NCBI RefSeq assembly: GCF_900102075.1
Contig: NZ_FNAV01000019.1
Location: 17,126 to 81,125 of the forward strand
Source of the DNA: Salipiger thiooxidans
GTDB taxonomy: Bacteria; Pseudomonadota; Alphaproteobacteria; Rhodobacterales; Rhodobacteraceae
Length of the DNA: 64,000 nucleotides
Reading direction: 5' to 3'
Below, piece by piece: positions 44,617-52,993 of this stretch (within the stretch, counting starts at the first letter, position 1; every line of letters starts with the position of its first letter). The notes beneath the pieces were generated by a model, which saw only the letters and a list, made by a program, of their open reading frames with translations, searched no databases and was not told the DNA's origin. A program made the position numbers and the translations under genes.

Positions 44617-45992
44617 GCGATACCGGAAACACAGACCTCGAGAAACGCCTCGCGGCCCTCGAACAAGGCAAGGGCGCTGGTTCGCCCCCTGCCCCGCGGC
44701 GCTCGCCACTTCTGGCCTTGGTCGTTGTTCTAATAATCGGTGCTGGCGGAGCGCTGCTCTATCTCCTGTCCCAACCCGAGGAAGAGGAGGCCCTACCCAC
44801 GGCCACGCCGGACGTGTTCCAAAACGAAGGCGACGGGTTCGGCGCCATCGAAACCCTGCCCCCGCCTGAGCCCGAAGTCGTTCTGGTCGCGCCGGAACCG
44901 GTGGAACCAAATGCGGAGCTTCTGGCGCAGATCACCGCCCTGCAGGCTCAGATCGAGGAATTGCGCAACGCGCCTGAGCCGGTGGTCCAAGAAGACACGG
45001 CCGCCGCAGAGGCGATCGACGCGCTGACCGCTCAGATCGCTGCGCTCCAAGCCGCCTCGGAAGCCGCACAGCAACGATTCCAGGACGAACTGACGGCGCG
45101 GGATCGCAGCCTTGAGCAACTCCGCATGGATCTGGAACTGGCCCAACTCGAGGCCAACCGCCCGCTCCCCGCACCCATCGGACCCACCGAGGACGAGTTG
45201 CGCGCGCGGGAAGAAGAACGGCTCCGCCGCGAGGAGGAAGCACGACGGCTCGCGGAACTTGAGCGCCGCGCGGCCGAGGAACGTGCATTTCAGGAACGCC
45301 GCATCACCTCGCCCACCATCGCCTTTGGCGGCACGTCCGGTGCGAATGAGACGGCGCTGACCGAGCGCACCTTTGGCGAAGTGACGGATTTCGTGCTGAA
45401 TGGCGCGCTGCCCACGTCGGTGACGCAAGCCGAGGTCATCGCCAATCCTTCCAACACCATCATTCAGGGCACGATGATCCAGGCCGTCATGGAAACCGCT
45501 CTCGACAGTTCGCTGCCCGGCCAGACCCGGGCCGTCGTCTCCGAAGATGTGTTCAGTTTCGACGGTTCTCGGCTCCTGATCCCGCGCGGCTCTCGTCTTA
45601 TCGGACGCTATCGCTCCGGCGTTGATATCGCGCAACGCCGCGTCACCGTCGCCTGGGACCGGATCATCCTGCCGGACAATCAAACCATCCAGATCAGTTC
45701 CTTTGGTGGCGATGAGCTTGGCCGGTCCGGCGTGACTGGCTTCGTCGACACGCGCTTTGACGAGCGCTTTGGATCGGCAGCGCTGATTTCACTGATCTCC
45801 GCCGCACCAAGCGCCGCCGCCGCAAATGCCCAGGACGAAACCGCCGCGGATGTGCTGGAAGACGTGGGCGATGATCTGGCCGATGCCACGGACAGCGTGA
45901 TTGGCGACTACCTCTCCATCGGCCCCGTCATCTATGTCGATCAGGGCGCGCGCGTCACGGTGATGGTCGACCGCGATCTGGAGATGTTCTGA
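44613..45992 (+). CDS. virB10: VirB10-like channel protein
   Basis: 459 residues: short cytosolic head, one transmembrane segment (about 32-54), a Pro/Glu-rich spacer, a coiled-coil region rich in Glu/Arg (about 100-235), and the TrbI/VirB10 domain with LIPRGSRLIGRY and NQTIQISSFGGDELGRSG. It bridges inner and outer membranes and senses ATPase activity. Start is the ATGA overlap with virB9. Confidence 0.92.
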   Translation: MSDTGNTDLEKRLAALEQGKGAGSPPAPRRSPLLALVVVLIIGAGGALLYLLSQPEEEEALPTATPDVFQNEGDGFGAIETLPPPEPEVVLVAPEPVEPNAELLAQITALQAQIEELRNAPEPVVQEDTAAAEAIDALTAQIAALQAASEAAQQRFQDELTARDRSLEQLRMDLELAQLEANRPLPAPIGPTEDELRAREEERLRREEEARRLAELERRAAEERAFQERRITSPTIAFGGTSGANETALTERTFGEVTDFVLNGALPTSVTQAEVIANPSNTIIQGTMIQAVMETALDSSLPGQTRAVVSEDVFSFDGSRLLIPRGSRLIGRYRSGVDIAQRRVTVAWDRIILPDNQTIQISSFGGDELGRSGVTGFVDTRFDERFGSAALISLISAAPSAAAANAQDETAADVLEDVGDDLADATDSVIGDYLSIGPVIYVDQGARVTVMVDRDLEMF

Positions 45993-45996
45993 GCCC

Positions 45997-46983
45997 ATGT
46001 CGCTGAGCTATCTCCAGACCTCGCTTGATCGGATCGATGCCGCCGCGCGCGACGATGTCATCGAGATATGTATCAACCCTGACGGCACCTGCTGGGGCGA
46101 ATTCCAGGGCGATCATTTCATGCGGAAGCTGGATCAGACGCTGACCGCAACCGAAGTGAAGGACCTCGGCAACCAGATCGCTTCCTCCGCCAACACTACG
46201 ATGAGCAAGGACCGCCCCATCGTCTCCGTCTCGATCACCTACAAGGGCCGCCCGATCCGGGCGCAGGTCATCACCCCGCCAGCCGTGCTCTCAGCCATGT
46301 CGATCAGCCTTCGGTTCTTCTCAAGCCTGCCGCTCGACGGGATCACCCTCGATTTCCTCTATGGCAAGGAACGCAAACTGGAAGAACTTCGCCTCGAGAA
46401 AACCCGCGAACTGCGCGAAGTGGTGGCCGCGGGCGCCATCGATGATGCACTTGCCTTCTGTGTCGACAACAAGCTCAACATGATCGTCTCGGGCGGCACG
46501 TCCACCGGCAAGACCGTCGCCGCGCGCAAGATCCTCTCGCACGTGCCAACAGAAGAACGCATCGTCACCATTGAGGAAGCGGCCGAGCTTCTGCCGACCC
46601 AGCCCAATGCCGTGACCCTCATCGCCAACCGCGACGCGGAATTCCAAACCGCCGATGTGCTTCTGACCGCGACGCTGCGCATGCGCCCGGACCGCATCAT
46701 CCTCGGCGAAGTGCGCGGCAAGGAGGCCATGACCTTCCTCGAGGCGATAAACACCGGTCATGGCGGGTCAATGACCACGCTGCACGCCGAAACCCCGCAA
46801 CTTGCCGTGCAGCGCCTCGCAATCGCCGCGCTCAAGACCGAGATCCCAATGACCTATGCTGACATGATCCAGTACATCGAGAACTCCATCGATGTGATCA
46901 TCCAAGCCGGTCGGAATGACGGCAAACGCGGCATCACCGAATTCTACCTCCCCGGCGCCAATGAGATCGGAGCTTCCCAATGA
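45997..46983 (+). CDS. virB11: VirB11 secretion ATPase
   Basis: 328-residue hexameric ATPase. The Walker A SGGTSTGKT is near residue 164, the Asp box includes RIVTIEEAAEL, and the Walker B-like RIILGEVRG and the His box GHGGSMTTLHA follow. All family motifs are present. It overlaps a small DUF4177-like gene by 4 nt. Confidence 0.93.
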   Translation: MSLSYLQTSLDRIDAAARDDVIEICINPDGTCWGEFQGDHFMRKLDQTLTATEVKDLGNQIASSANTTMSKDRPIVSVSITYKGRPIRAQVITPPAVLSAMSISLRFFSSLPLDGITLDFLYGKERKLEELRLEKTRELREVVAAGAIDDALAFCVDNKLNMIVSGGTSTGKTVAARKILSHVPTEERIVTIEEAAELLPTQPNAVTLIANRDAEFQTADVLLTATLRMRPDRIILGEVRGKEAMTFLEAINTGHGGSMTTLHAETPQLAVQRLAIAALKTEIPMTYADMIQYIENSIDVIIQAGRNDGKRGITEFYLPGANEIGASQ

Positions 46984-47171
46984 AGACCTTTGAATATGAT
47001 ATCCTCAGCTTTCCCATGACTCGTAAGACCAGCCTCGCTGACATGCAGGCCAGCCTTAATGCCAAAGGGGCAGAAGGTTGGGAGGTGGTGTCGATCAGCT
47101 CTTCGGAATTCGCCAACGTGGGACACACTGTCTTCCTGAAGCGGGAAACGACAGCTGGCGGCGCGGTCTGA
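46980..47171 (+). CDS. DUF4177-like small protein
   Basis: 63 residues with the short beta-rich DUF4177 look: FEYDILSFP at the start, then LNAKGAEGWEVVSIS and VFLKRET. Start and stop overlap the neighbouring genes. Function unknown; such proteins occur as small cytosolic accessories in mobile elements. Confidence 0.7.
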   Translation: MKTFEYDILSFPMTRKTSLADMQASLNAKGAEGWEVVSISSSEFANVGHTVFLKRETTAGGAV

Positions 47172-47584
47172 TGATACGTTGCGGGATCGATATCACTTTC
47201 GTCACTCTTGCTCTGGTACTGGCGGCGTCATCCTCCTTGGCCGAGCGCAACCTGGTCCCGAGCCTTGAGCGCAGTTTTGATGTTTGCCCGGACAGACCGC
47301 TGGAGTCCGAATGGATGCAAAACATACCATTGCGCCAAGCCTATCAGCGGGTTCTGGTTCAGGACATCTACCGCGCCCAAAACCTCGAGCGCATCGTCGA
47401 GACTGGCAACTGCGATTGTGAAATCCGGTTCCCCTCTTGGGACGCTGCCGAGGCGGTGTTTCGGGAAAGGTACGCGAGTGACGAACGATGGGAGATGCTG
47501 CAAGCCTCGGACGCCTACAACCGCCGCGCAAACGCTGCCCGCCCTGCCGCCAAGGCCATCTGCGAAGCCGCGGGCAATTGGTAA
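47171..47584 (+). CDS. small exported protein of the virB operon
   Basis: 137 residues with signal peptide ending SSLAE. The mature part is helical with Cys in DVCPDRP, NCDCEIRFP and AICEAAG. ATG 47171 overlaps the previous stop by one base. It lies 12 bp before virB6 and may be an accessory or entry-exclusion factor; that is a guess from position. Confidence 0.6.
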   Translation: MIRCGIDITFVTLALVLAASSSLAERNLVPSLERSFDVCPDRPLESEWMQNIPLRQAYQRVLVQDIYRAQNLERIVETGNCDCEIRFPSWDAAEAVFRERYASDERWEMLQASDAYNRRANAARPAAKAICEAAGNW

Positions 47585-47596
47585 GGCAGCCCCGTC

Positions 47597-48520
47597 ATGA
47601 GCGTCGTCACCTATTTCGTTGAAACCTCCCAGGGCTATCTCGACACCGCCGCAGAAACCCAGTTCGGGTCCGTCGCGGCGACAGTCGGCACGCTTCTGGT
47701 GCTGGGAACAACTCTGGTGGTGATCCTCGTCTTCCTGAACATGATCTACCAGTACAAGGCGATGGACGGGCGCATGGCCTTCTGGCTCGCGGTCAAGATC
47801 GGGCTCATCGGGATATTCGCGACCAACTGGGTGCAGTTCAACGCCCTCTCCTCCGCCATCCTGGCCGGCATCGACAGCATTGCGGGGGCGCTTGTCGCCT
47901 CGGTCGGTGGCGGAACCCCGGGTCCCTCTGGCACCTTTGCAGAAGAATTCGATCGGCTGATCGCGGAACTAGGGGACTATCTCAACGCCGCCGGGTCCGA
48001 GCTGAACTGGATGGCAGGGGCCATGCTCGACATTGTCGGGGTCCTCTTGCTCTCGATCCTCGGCGGGCTGGCCGCCTTCATCCTCGTGGCCTCCCGCCTG
48101 ATGATCGCACTTCTGATCGGGATCGCACCGGTGATGATTTTTCTGACCCTCTTCGAGGTCACCAAGGACTATTTCGCGCGCTGGCTGTCGGCACTGGTTT
48201 CCTTCGCGCTCTACCCCATCGTCGTGGCCGGCGTGTTCGCGACAATCACGGGTGTCTCCTCCGCACTCATCGGCGAGCTTGGCGACCCGGAAGGGGCCTC
48301 AAACATCGGCGCGCTCATCCCCTTCTTCATGATGGTCCTCATGGCGAAGGGCTTCATTATCGCCACGCCGTTCATCGTTCGCGCGATCTCCGGAAACATC
48401 ATGATGCCCGCCCTCTCAGGTGGTCTCGGCGGCGGTTACCCTCGACGAGCTCGTCGTCGGAATCCACCGTCTCAAGCCGGCGTTTCAGCAGGCTCTCGCC
48501 CGTCGAGACCACCTGGATGA
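47597..48520 (+). CDS. virB6: VirB6-like polytopic membrane protein, aberrant 3' end
   Basis: 307 residues with at least five hydrophobic segments including the conserved central region LIGIAPVMIFLTLF and the FARWLSALVSFALYP block. The sequence is typical VirB6 up to GGLGGG near residue 280. After that it becomes a basic, Pro/Arg-rich tail (YPRRARRRNPP) that is simply the complement of the opposite-strand helicase gene. The junction near 48437 suggests the true virB6 end was lost by deletion or rearrangement. Confidence 0.85.
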   Translation: MSVVTYFVETSQGYLDTAAETQFGSVAATVGTLLVLGTTLVVILVFLNMIYQYKAMDGRMAFWLAVKIGLIGIFATNWVQFNALSSAILAGIDSIAGALVASVGGGTPGPSGTFAEEFDRLIAELGDYLNAAGSELNWMAGAMLDIVGVLLLSILGGLAAFILVASRLMIALLIGIAPVMIFLTLFEVTKDYFARWLSALVSFALYPIVVAGVFATITGVSSALIGELGDPEGASNIGALIPFFMMVLMAKGFIIATPFIVRAISGNIMMPALSGGLGGGYPRRARRRNPPSQAGVSAGSRPSRPPG

Positions 48521-50897
48521 CGCAGGCGTTGCCCGCCGCGAGGTCATCCTCGATGGCACGGATGATGGTCGGGGCTTTCATGCCCATCAGGAGATGGTTG
48601 AAGAAGCGCTGCTTGGTGCTTTCAAACCGGGACTTGGCCGAGGCGCGTGCGGCCGAGGCATTGGTCTCGCCAGAGGCATCGTTGACACCGGTCGCGGTCA
48701 GCGCTGCTTCGAGGTTATGGTGGATGGTGCGGAAGGCACCCGCATAGGCGTCGTAGATCTCGATCTGGGCAGGAGTCAGCGCATGTTCGAGCACGTCATA
48801 TTCCACCCCATCGAAGCTGAGGGCGCGGGCCGTGTAGAGGCCGAGCGTCTTGAGATCACGCGCGACCACTTCCATGGCGGCAACGCCGCCGGCTTCCATC
48901 GCCGACACGAAACTCTCGCGGCTCGGGAAGGGGTATTCGGGTCCCTGCCCCCAGAGCCCCAGCCGCGCGGCATAGGCGAGGTTGTGCACGCTCGTGGCGC
49001 CCGTTGCCGAGATGTAGAAGACCCGGGCGCGAGGCGCGGCCAGTTGCACCCGCAGGCCGGCAAGGCCCTGCTGCGAGGGTTTGACCCCCCTGCCCTGCTC
49101 GGACCCTGCCGCGTTCTGCATGGCATGGGCCTCATCAAAAGCGAGGACGCCGTCGAAATCTTCGCCCATCCAGTCGAGGATCTGGCTCAGCCGCGTGGTG
49201 CCGCATTTTCCCGCGGACCGCAGCGTGGCGTAGGTGACAAAAAGGATACCATCGCCCATCGGGATGGGCTGATCCGGTTTCCATTTTGAGAGCGGCTGGA
49301 TGTCGGCGGGCGAGCCGCCAAGATCGGTCCAGTCGCGGATCGCGTCCTCGATGAGTGTGGCGGATTTGGAGACCCAGATCGCCTTTCTGCGTCCAGCGAG
49401 CCAGTTCACCAGGATGAGCCCGGCGCATTCGCGCCCCTTGCCGCAGCCCGTGCCGTCACCGAGGAAGTAGCCAAGGCGATAAGCATTGGCGTCCGGGTCA
49501 TCATCGGCACGGGTGAGTTTGGTCTGGTCGTCGTCGATGGTGAACCGCCCCGGCAGGTCACGCCCATGGGCATCATGGGCCATGATGATGGTCTCGAGCT
49601 GAGCCTCGGAGAGATGCCCATCCTCGATCAGCCTGGCAGGCAGGCGCAATTCCGCACTGGCCGCGCCAGAAGGCACGGGCGGCGCCACGGAAGCCATGGC
49701 GATGCTTTCGACCAAGGGCGTGGGATGTTCCTGCGCACCAGCGATCTCGATCCGCTGAGGGCGATAGCGCGCATAGATATCCGAGACGGGCGTGTTGTCG
49801 CGCGCGGCCTCAAGGCTTGTGAAAGTGAGCGGTATGGCGGCGTTGGTCTGAACGTTGGACGCCACAACTCTAGCAACTGGTCGCTTGCGCGTGACAGGTA
49901 CTGGACCGACCGATCGCGCATGAGGGTTTTTCGCCGCCTGTTGTACGGGGCGCGCCTCGGGCCGGGTTGCGGCCACGGCGTCGGCAAAAGGAAGGGCTTC
50001 ATCCAAGTCCCTGACGCTGGCGCGGATCATCTCTCCGTCCTCCTGCACCTTGTCGAAGACCATCAGCTGGGTTTCCACAGAGGTGCCGAGCTTGCGGTAA
50101 ACCTGTCCCGGCATCGTGAGGGCCAAGCGCGGCGTCAGGAGACCGCAAGCGCGGGACCAATGCGCGGCATCGCGTTCGGGCGTGAATCCCGGCGGCATGA
50201 TCGCCACCAGCCGCCCGCCATGCGCGAGACGCTTTGCAGCCGCAATGAGATGTTTGGCGGCGATGTGCTTGTCGCGGGAGCGATCGACCGAGGAGGCGAA
50301 CGGCGGGTTCATCACCACGATGTCGGGTAGAACCGGCGTCTGCAGCAGATCGTCGATATGCTCGCCGTCATGGCCCGTCGCCTCGCCGCCGAAGACCGCG
50401 CGCAATAGGCTATGGCGAAAGGGGTCGATTTCATTGAGAGAAAGCGTGGCACCGGCCCGGGCAGCAAAACCGGCCAAAGCACCGGTGCCAGCCGAGGGCT
50501 CCAGCACGGTCTCGCCCTTGCGAATGGCTGCCGCCCGCACGGCCAAGGCGGCAAATGGCAGTGGCGTGGAAAACTGCTGCAACCGGATCTGCTGCTCGGA
50601 GCGGCGGGTTTCCGTCAGCAGCCGTGAGGCAAGCAGTTTTGCGGCGAAGTAATCATCCTCACTGTTGTCGCCACGTAGCAGCGCCTGCACAGCCGCCGCC
50701 TGCATCAGGTCATAGGCCTTCCGCCAGTCCCAGGCGCCCCCGGCATCACTGCCAAGAAAGGTCTCTCGCATGATGCGTGCGAGCGCTGAGCTGCGCAGGG
50801 GTTGGTGGTCGATCTCCGTGCCGATCTGCTCGAGGGCAGAGACGAAGTTAGCTTTGGATTCAATAGGATCGGGGAGCGTTGAGCAGGGCTTGGACAT
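48399..50897 (-). CDS. Strawberry-notch-like helicase/methylase, C-terminally truncated
   Basis: 832 residues here. The N-terminal part carries an adenine-methylase-like fold with VLEPSAGTGALAG and VVMNPPFASS (NPPF near 196). The middle is a helicase domain with Walker A GDGTGCGKG near 480 and DEAH in FDEAHAMQ near 586. The helicase continues to STGESLLKRRLE and then ends in residues complementary to virB6 (RRRDHLRGRAS). Plasmid proteins of this type are usually much longer, so most of the second helicase half is missing. Start ATG 50897. Confidence 0.8.
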   Translation of the reverse strand: MSKPCSTLPDPIESKANFVSALEQIGTEIDHQPLRSSALARIMRETFLGSDAGGAWDWRKAYDLMQAAAVQALLRGDNSEDDYFAAKLLASRLLTETRRSEQQIRLQQFSTPLPFAALAVRAAAIRKGETVLEPSAGTGALAGFAARAGATLSLNEIDPFRHSLLRAVFGGEATGHDGEHIDDLLQTPVLPDIVVMNPPFASSVDRSRDKHIAAKHLIAAAKRLAHGGRLVAIMPPGFTPERDAAHWSRACGLLTPRLALTMPGQVYRKLGTSVETQLMVFDKVQEDGEMIRASVRDLDEALPFADAVAATRPEARPVQQAAKNPHARSVGPVPVTRKRPVARVVASNVQTNAAIPLTFTSLEAARDNTPVSDIYARYRPQRIEIAGAQEHPTPLVESIAMASVAPPVPSGAASAELRLPARLIEDGHLSEAQLETIIMAHDAHGRDLPGRFTIDDDQTKLTRADDDPDANAYRLGYFLGDGTGCGKGRECAGLILVNWLAGRRKAIWVSKSATLIEDAIRDWTDLGGSPADIQPLSKWKPDQPIPMGDGILFVTYATLRSAGKCGTTRLSQILDWMGEDFDGVLAFDEAHAMQNAAGSEQGRGVKPSQQGLAGLRVQLAAPRARVFYISATGATSVHNLAYAARLGLWGQGPEYPFPSRESFVSAMEAGGVAAMEVVARDLKTLGLYTARALSFDGVEYDVLEHALTPAQIEIYDAYAGAFRTIHHNLEAALTATGVNDASGETNASAARASAKSRFESTKQRFFNHLLMGMKAPTIIRAIEDDLAAGNACVIQVVSTGESLLKRRLETVDSDDELVEGNRRRDHLRGRAS

Positions 50898-50936
50898 GGG
50901 GAATTCCTTTGGATCAGGGTCTGAGTTCCAAAGGAG

Positions 50937-50974
50937 AAAAAGCCCGCTCTACACTTTGAAGGCGTAGAGCGGGC
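50937..50974 (-). terminator. intrinsic terminator after the toxin-antitoxin pair
   Basis: On the minus strand an 11-bp perfect stem GCCCGCTCTAC / GTAGAGCGGGC is followed by TTTTTCTCC. It ends transcription from the toxin gene just before the helicase gene begins, and is similar in form to the hairpin at 55060. Confidence 0.75.
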
Positions 50975-51003
50975 AATTTCTTAGCGGGGGGCCTGCACCC
51001 CCA

Positions 51004-51294
51004 TCATGGCCACTGCTGCGCAGCATGAAGAACGCGTAAAATGGTCACCATCTCAAGGCTTTCAGCATAAACCACGATGTAGTTCGGCCGAATAACCATC
51101 TCCCTAGTCCCGTCCACACGGCCCGCGCGGTACATCTGAGGGCGTTCTGGAAGGAGGGACGTCTTGTGTTCAATCTCGTCTTTGAGAACTTGGGCGGCAT
51201 CCGGGTTGTCGTCAGAGATGTAGTCAATGATTGCCAGCAAGTCGGCGATGGCCGTCGCTTTCCATTCAAGATTTGGCAAGGCGCTTCCCGTCAA
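51004..51294 (-). CDS. RelE/ParE-family toxin
   Basis: 96 residues with the RelE/ParE fold: N-terminal helices LADLLAIIDYISDDN, then GTREMVIRPNYIVVYA and a C-terminal VTILRVLHAAQQWP, all typical of ParE-like toxins. The start overlaps the antitoxin gene by 29 nt; TTG 51279 is an alternative start. ParE toxins act on DNA gyrase and RelE toxins on ribosome-bound mRNA; which applies here is unresolved. Confidence 0.85.
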   Translation of the reverse strand: MTGSALPNLEWKATAIADLLAIIDYISDDNPDAAQVLKDEIEHKTSLLPERPQMYRAGRVDGTREMVIRPNYIVVYAESLEMVTILRVLHAAQQWP

Positions 51295-51565
51295 TCAATG
51301 CCTGAGCGTCTTGCATCGCCTTGGCATGGGGCGTTGTGGGCCTTGGATCGTCTAGCGCTTCCTGTACCTTCGCCCGGAACCAGGCGTCATAGGCATCCGG
51401 ATCAGCGGTCAATCCGGCAGGCAAGCCGCCTTCTGCGGCCACGCGGGTCAGAAGAATACGCACCGCGTCGGAGAGCGTCAGACCGACGCCCGCAAGTGCG
51501 TCCGAAGCCTGTGCTTTCAGCTGATCGTCAACACGGACATGAAGCATGGATGTTTGGGCAGGCAT
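51266..51565 (-). CDS. RelB/DinJ-family antitoxin
   Basis: 99 residues. A ribbon-helix-helix N-terminus (LHVRVDDQLKAQASDAL and GLTLSDAVRILLTRVA) as in DinJ/RelB is followed by an acidic toxin-binding tail. It precedes and overlaps the toxin gene, the standard order. The inverted repeat at 51594 is its probable operator. Confidence 0.85.
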   Translation of the reverse strand: MPAQTSMLHVRVDDQLKAQASDALAGVGLTLSDAVRILLTRVAAEGGLPAGLTADPDAYDAWFRAKVQEALDDPRPTTPHAKAMQDAQALIDGKRLAKS

Positions 51566-51593
51566 GGATGGTCCTCCAGTTGATGGGAGCGAT

Positions 51594-51611
51594 GTATCTC
51601 ATTTGAGATAC
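51594..51611. promoter_or_regulatory. palindromic operator of the toxin-antitoxin operon
   Basis: Arms GTATCTC and GAGATAC separated by 4 bp lie 29 bp upstream of the antitoxin start. Autoregulatory palindromes in this place are usual for ribbon-helix-helix antitoxins. Confidence 0.6.
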
Positions 51612-51669
51612 GGTTTCAAGGCGGCAGTATGTGTGCACGTGGTCCCGTGGTGTTGTCTCCGCGGGAAAC

Positions 51670-52326
51670 TCAGCCACCCTGCCCCGCGAGATACTCCGCC
51701 AGCACCGGGCTGGCAGCACCTTTCGCGGAGCTGAGCAGCTCAGAACCCGCAAGCGTGGCCTTCGAGAGGCGTACGAGCCCGCCGGTTTCCTCGATCCGGT
51801 AGCAGCGGCGTTTTTGCCGCCCCCGCTTGTAGTGGGTCGCGGTGACGATCTGGCATGTACTGCCATCGGTGAGCGTCACAGGGGTGGCGAGCCTGATCTT
51901 GTCGCCTTCCTCGTAGTTCGGGATCGAAGCCCATTCCCGGCAGCGCTGGCGCCAGTCCCGGGCGTAGCTGTCCGGGTCTTTCAGGTCGGAGAGAAGTTCG
52001 ATCAGCGCAAGGGGCGCGCGCGACGCGTTCGGGCCAGCGCTTTCCTCCATATCCTTGTAGCCCCAACACCCATCGTCGTAGGCGGTGAGGAAGACGGCGG
52101 CGAAAGTGATCGAGCCGTCAGGATCGGTGACATAGGTCGCGTCCTCGACAGGGGTGCCATCACGATTGGTAACCCTAGCCGCCGCATACCAGGTTGAGCC
52201 GACCTTGCAGGCTTTCACCAGTTCGGTTTTGCGCGTGTCGCCCTCAAAGGTGCAAAGCCGGGTGATCTCTGCTTTCTCATCCGCGTAGGATTTGACGCGG
52301 CCGTCGGTGTAGAAGAGCCAACCCAT
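51670..52326 (-). CDS. plasmid-backbone protein (DUF6927-like)
   Basis: 218 residues, soluble. It starts GWLFYTDGRVKSYADEKAEI, has YDDGCWGYKDMEESAGPN in the middle and a basic YKRGRQKRRCYRIEE later. The family is common in alphaproteobacterial plasmid backbones; my assignment to DUF6927 is from memory of the start motif. The ATG overlaps the upstream stop. Confidence 0.7.
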   Translation of the reverse strand: MGWLFYTDGRVKSYADEKAEITRLCTFEGDTRKTELVKACKVGSTWYAAARVTNRDGTPVEDATYVTDPDGSITFAAVFLTAYDDGCWGYKDMEESAGPNASRAPLALIELLSDLKDPDSYARDWRQRCREWASIPNYEEGDKIRLATPVTLTDGSTCQIVTATHYKRGRQKRRCYRIEETGGLVRLSKATLAGSELLSSAKGAASPVLAEYLAGQGG

Positions 52327-52919
52327 TACGCCGCCCTCCGGTCATCGATTTCCATCAGCGTATCGAGCGGCACGCGGTAGGGCTGCATGGCGTCGAAATC
52401 CTCGCAATTGCCGCAGTTCTGAACGATCGCGAAGGTGTCGCAGGCATCCTTGAGGATGACCCGGAAGGTACCGCCAAGACCTGAAGGCACCTCGTAGGTC
52501 CCGCCGATCAGATAGTCCGAGGCCCGGCGCACGAAGACGCGGATGCTGTGGCCATCGGTGGCGAGCCGGATCGCCCCCTGCCCCCGATCGATGAGCGCCT
52601 GCACATCGTCAAGGATGTCCGTGTAGAACTGGCCGGTCAGATCGCGAAACGCCATGCGGCGCTGCGCCATCCAGTCGGCATCCCGAAACGGGTTCATGCC
52701 TTGGGCGAAGGCGAAGGACGGATCGGCCTGCTCGGTCGTGACGATGCGGGTGGTTGTGCCGTCGATGCCGTTCGAGCGCAGATGCACGCCATTGCCGACG
52801 ATGAGGATCAGGGCCGGCCTGTCCACGGGCCCGTTCCAGTTGGGCAGGAAGGTTTTGCAGGCGCGCGCATGGGCGATCTGCGCCGCAACAGCGGAGGCAG
52901 AGAACTTGAGAATAGCCAT
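52326..52919 (-). CDS. plasmid-backbone protein of unknown function
   Basis: 197 residues, soluble, with NGVHLRSNGIDG, DGHSIRVFVRRASDYLIGG and a late NCGNCEDF cysteine pair that may bind metal. It is translationally coupled to the DUF6927-like gene (TAATG overlap). No family recognised. Confidence 0.6.
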   Translation of the reverse strand: MAILKFSASAVAAQIAHARACKTFLPNWNGPVDRPALILIVGNGVHLRSNGIDGTTTRIVTTEQADPSFAFAQGMNPFRDADWMAQRRMAFRDLTGQFYTDILDDVQALIDRGQGAIRLATDGHSIRVFVRRASDYLIGGTYEVPSGLGGTFRVILKDACDTFAIVQNCGNCEDFDAMQPYRVPLDTLMEIDDRRAA

Positions 52920-52950
52920 GGGGATGTCTTTCGGTTGGGTATGAGAAGAT

Positions 52951-52984
52951 CGACCCGCGCAGGCGTCATGGCTCGCGCGGGTCG
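52951..52984 (-). terminator. strong hairpin between the ParB-like gene and the next gene
   Basis: Perfect 10-bp arms CGACCCGCGC and GCGCGGGTCG with a 14-nt loop lie just past the ParB-like stop codon (52994). Only a weak T-rich stretch (ATCTTCTC) follows on the minus strand. Confidence 0.6.
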
Positions 52985-52993
52985 CGTGAGGAC

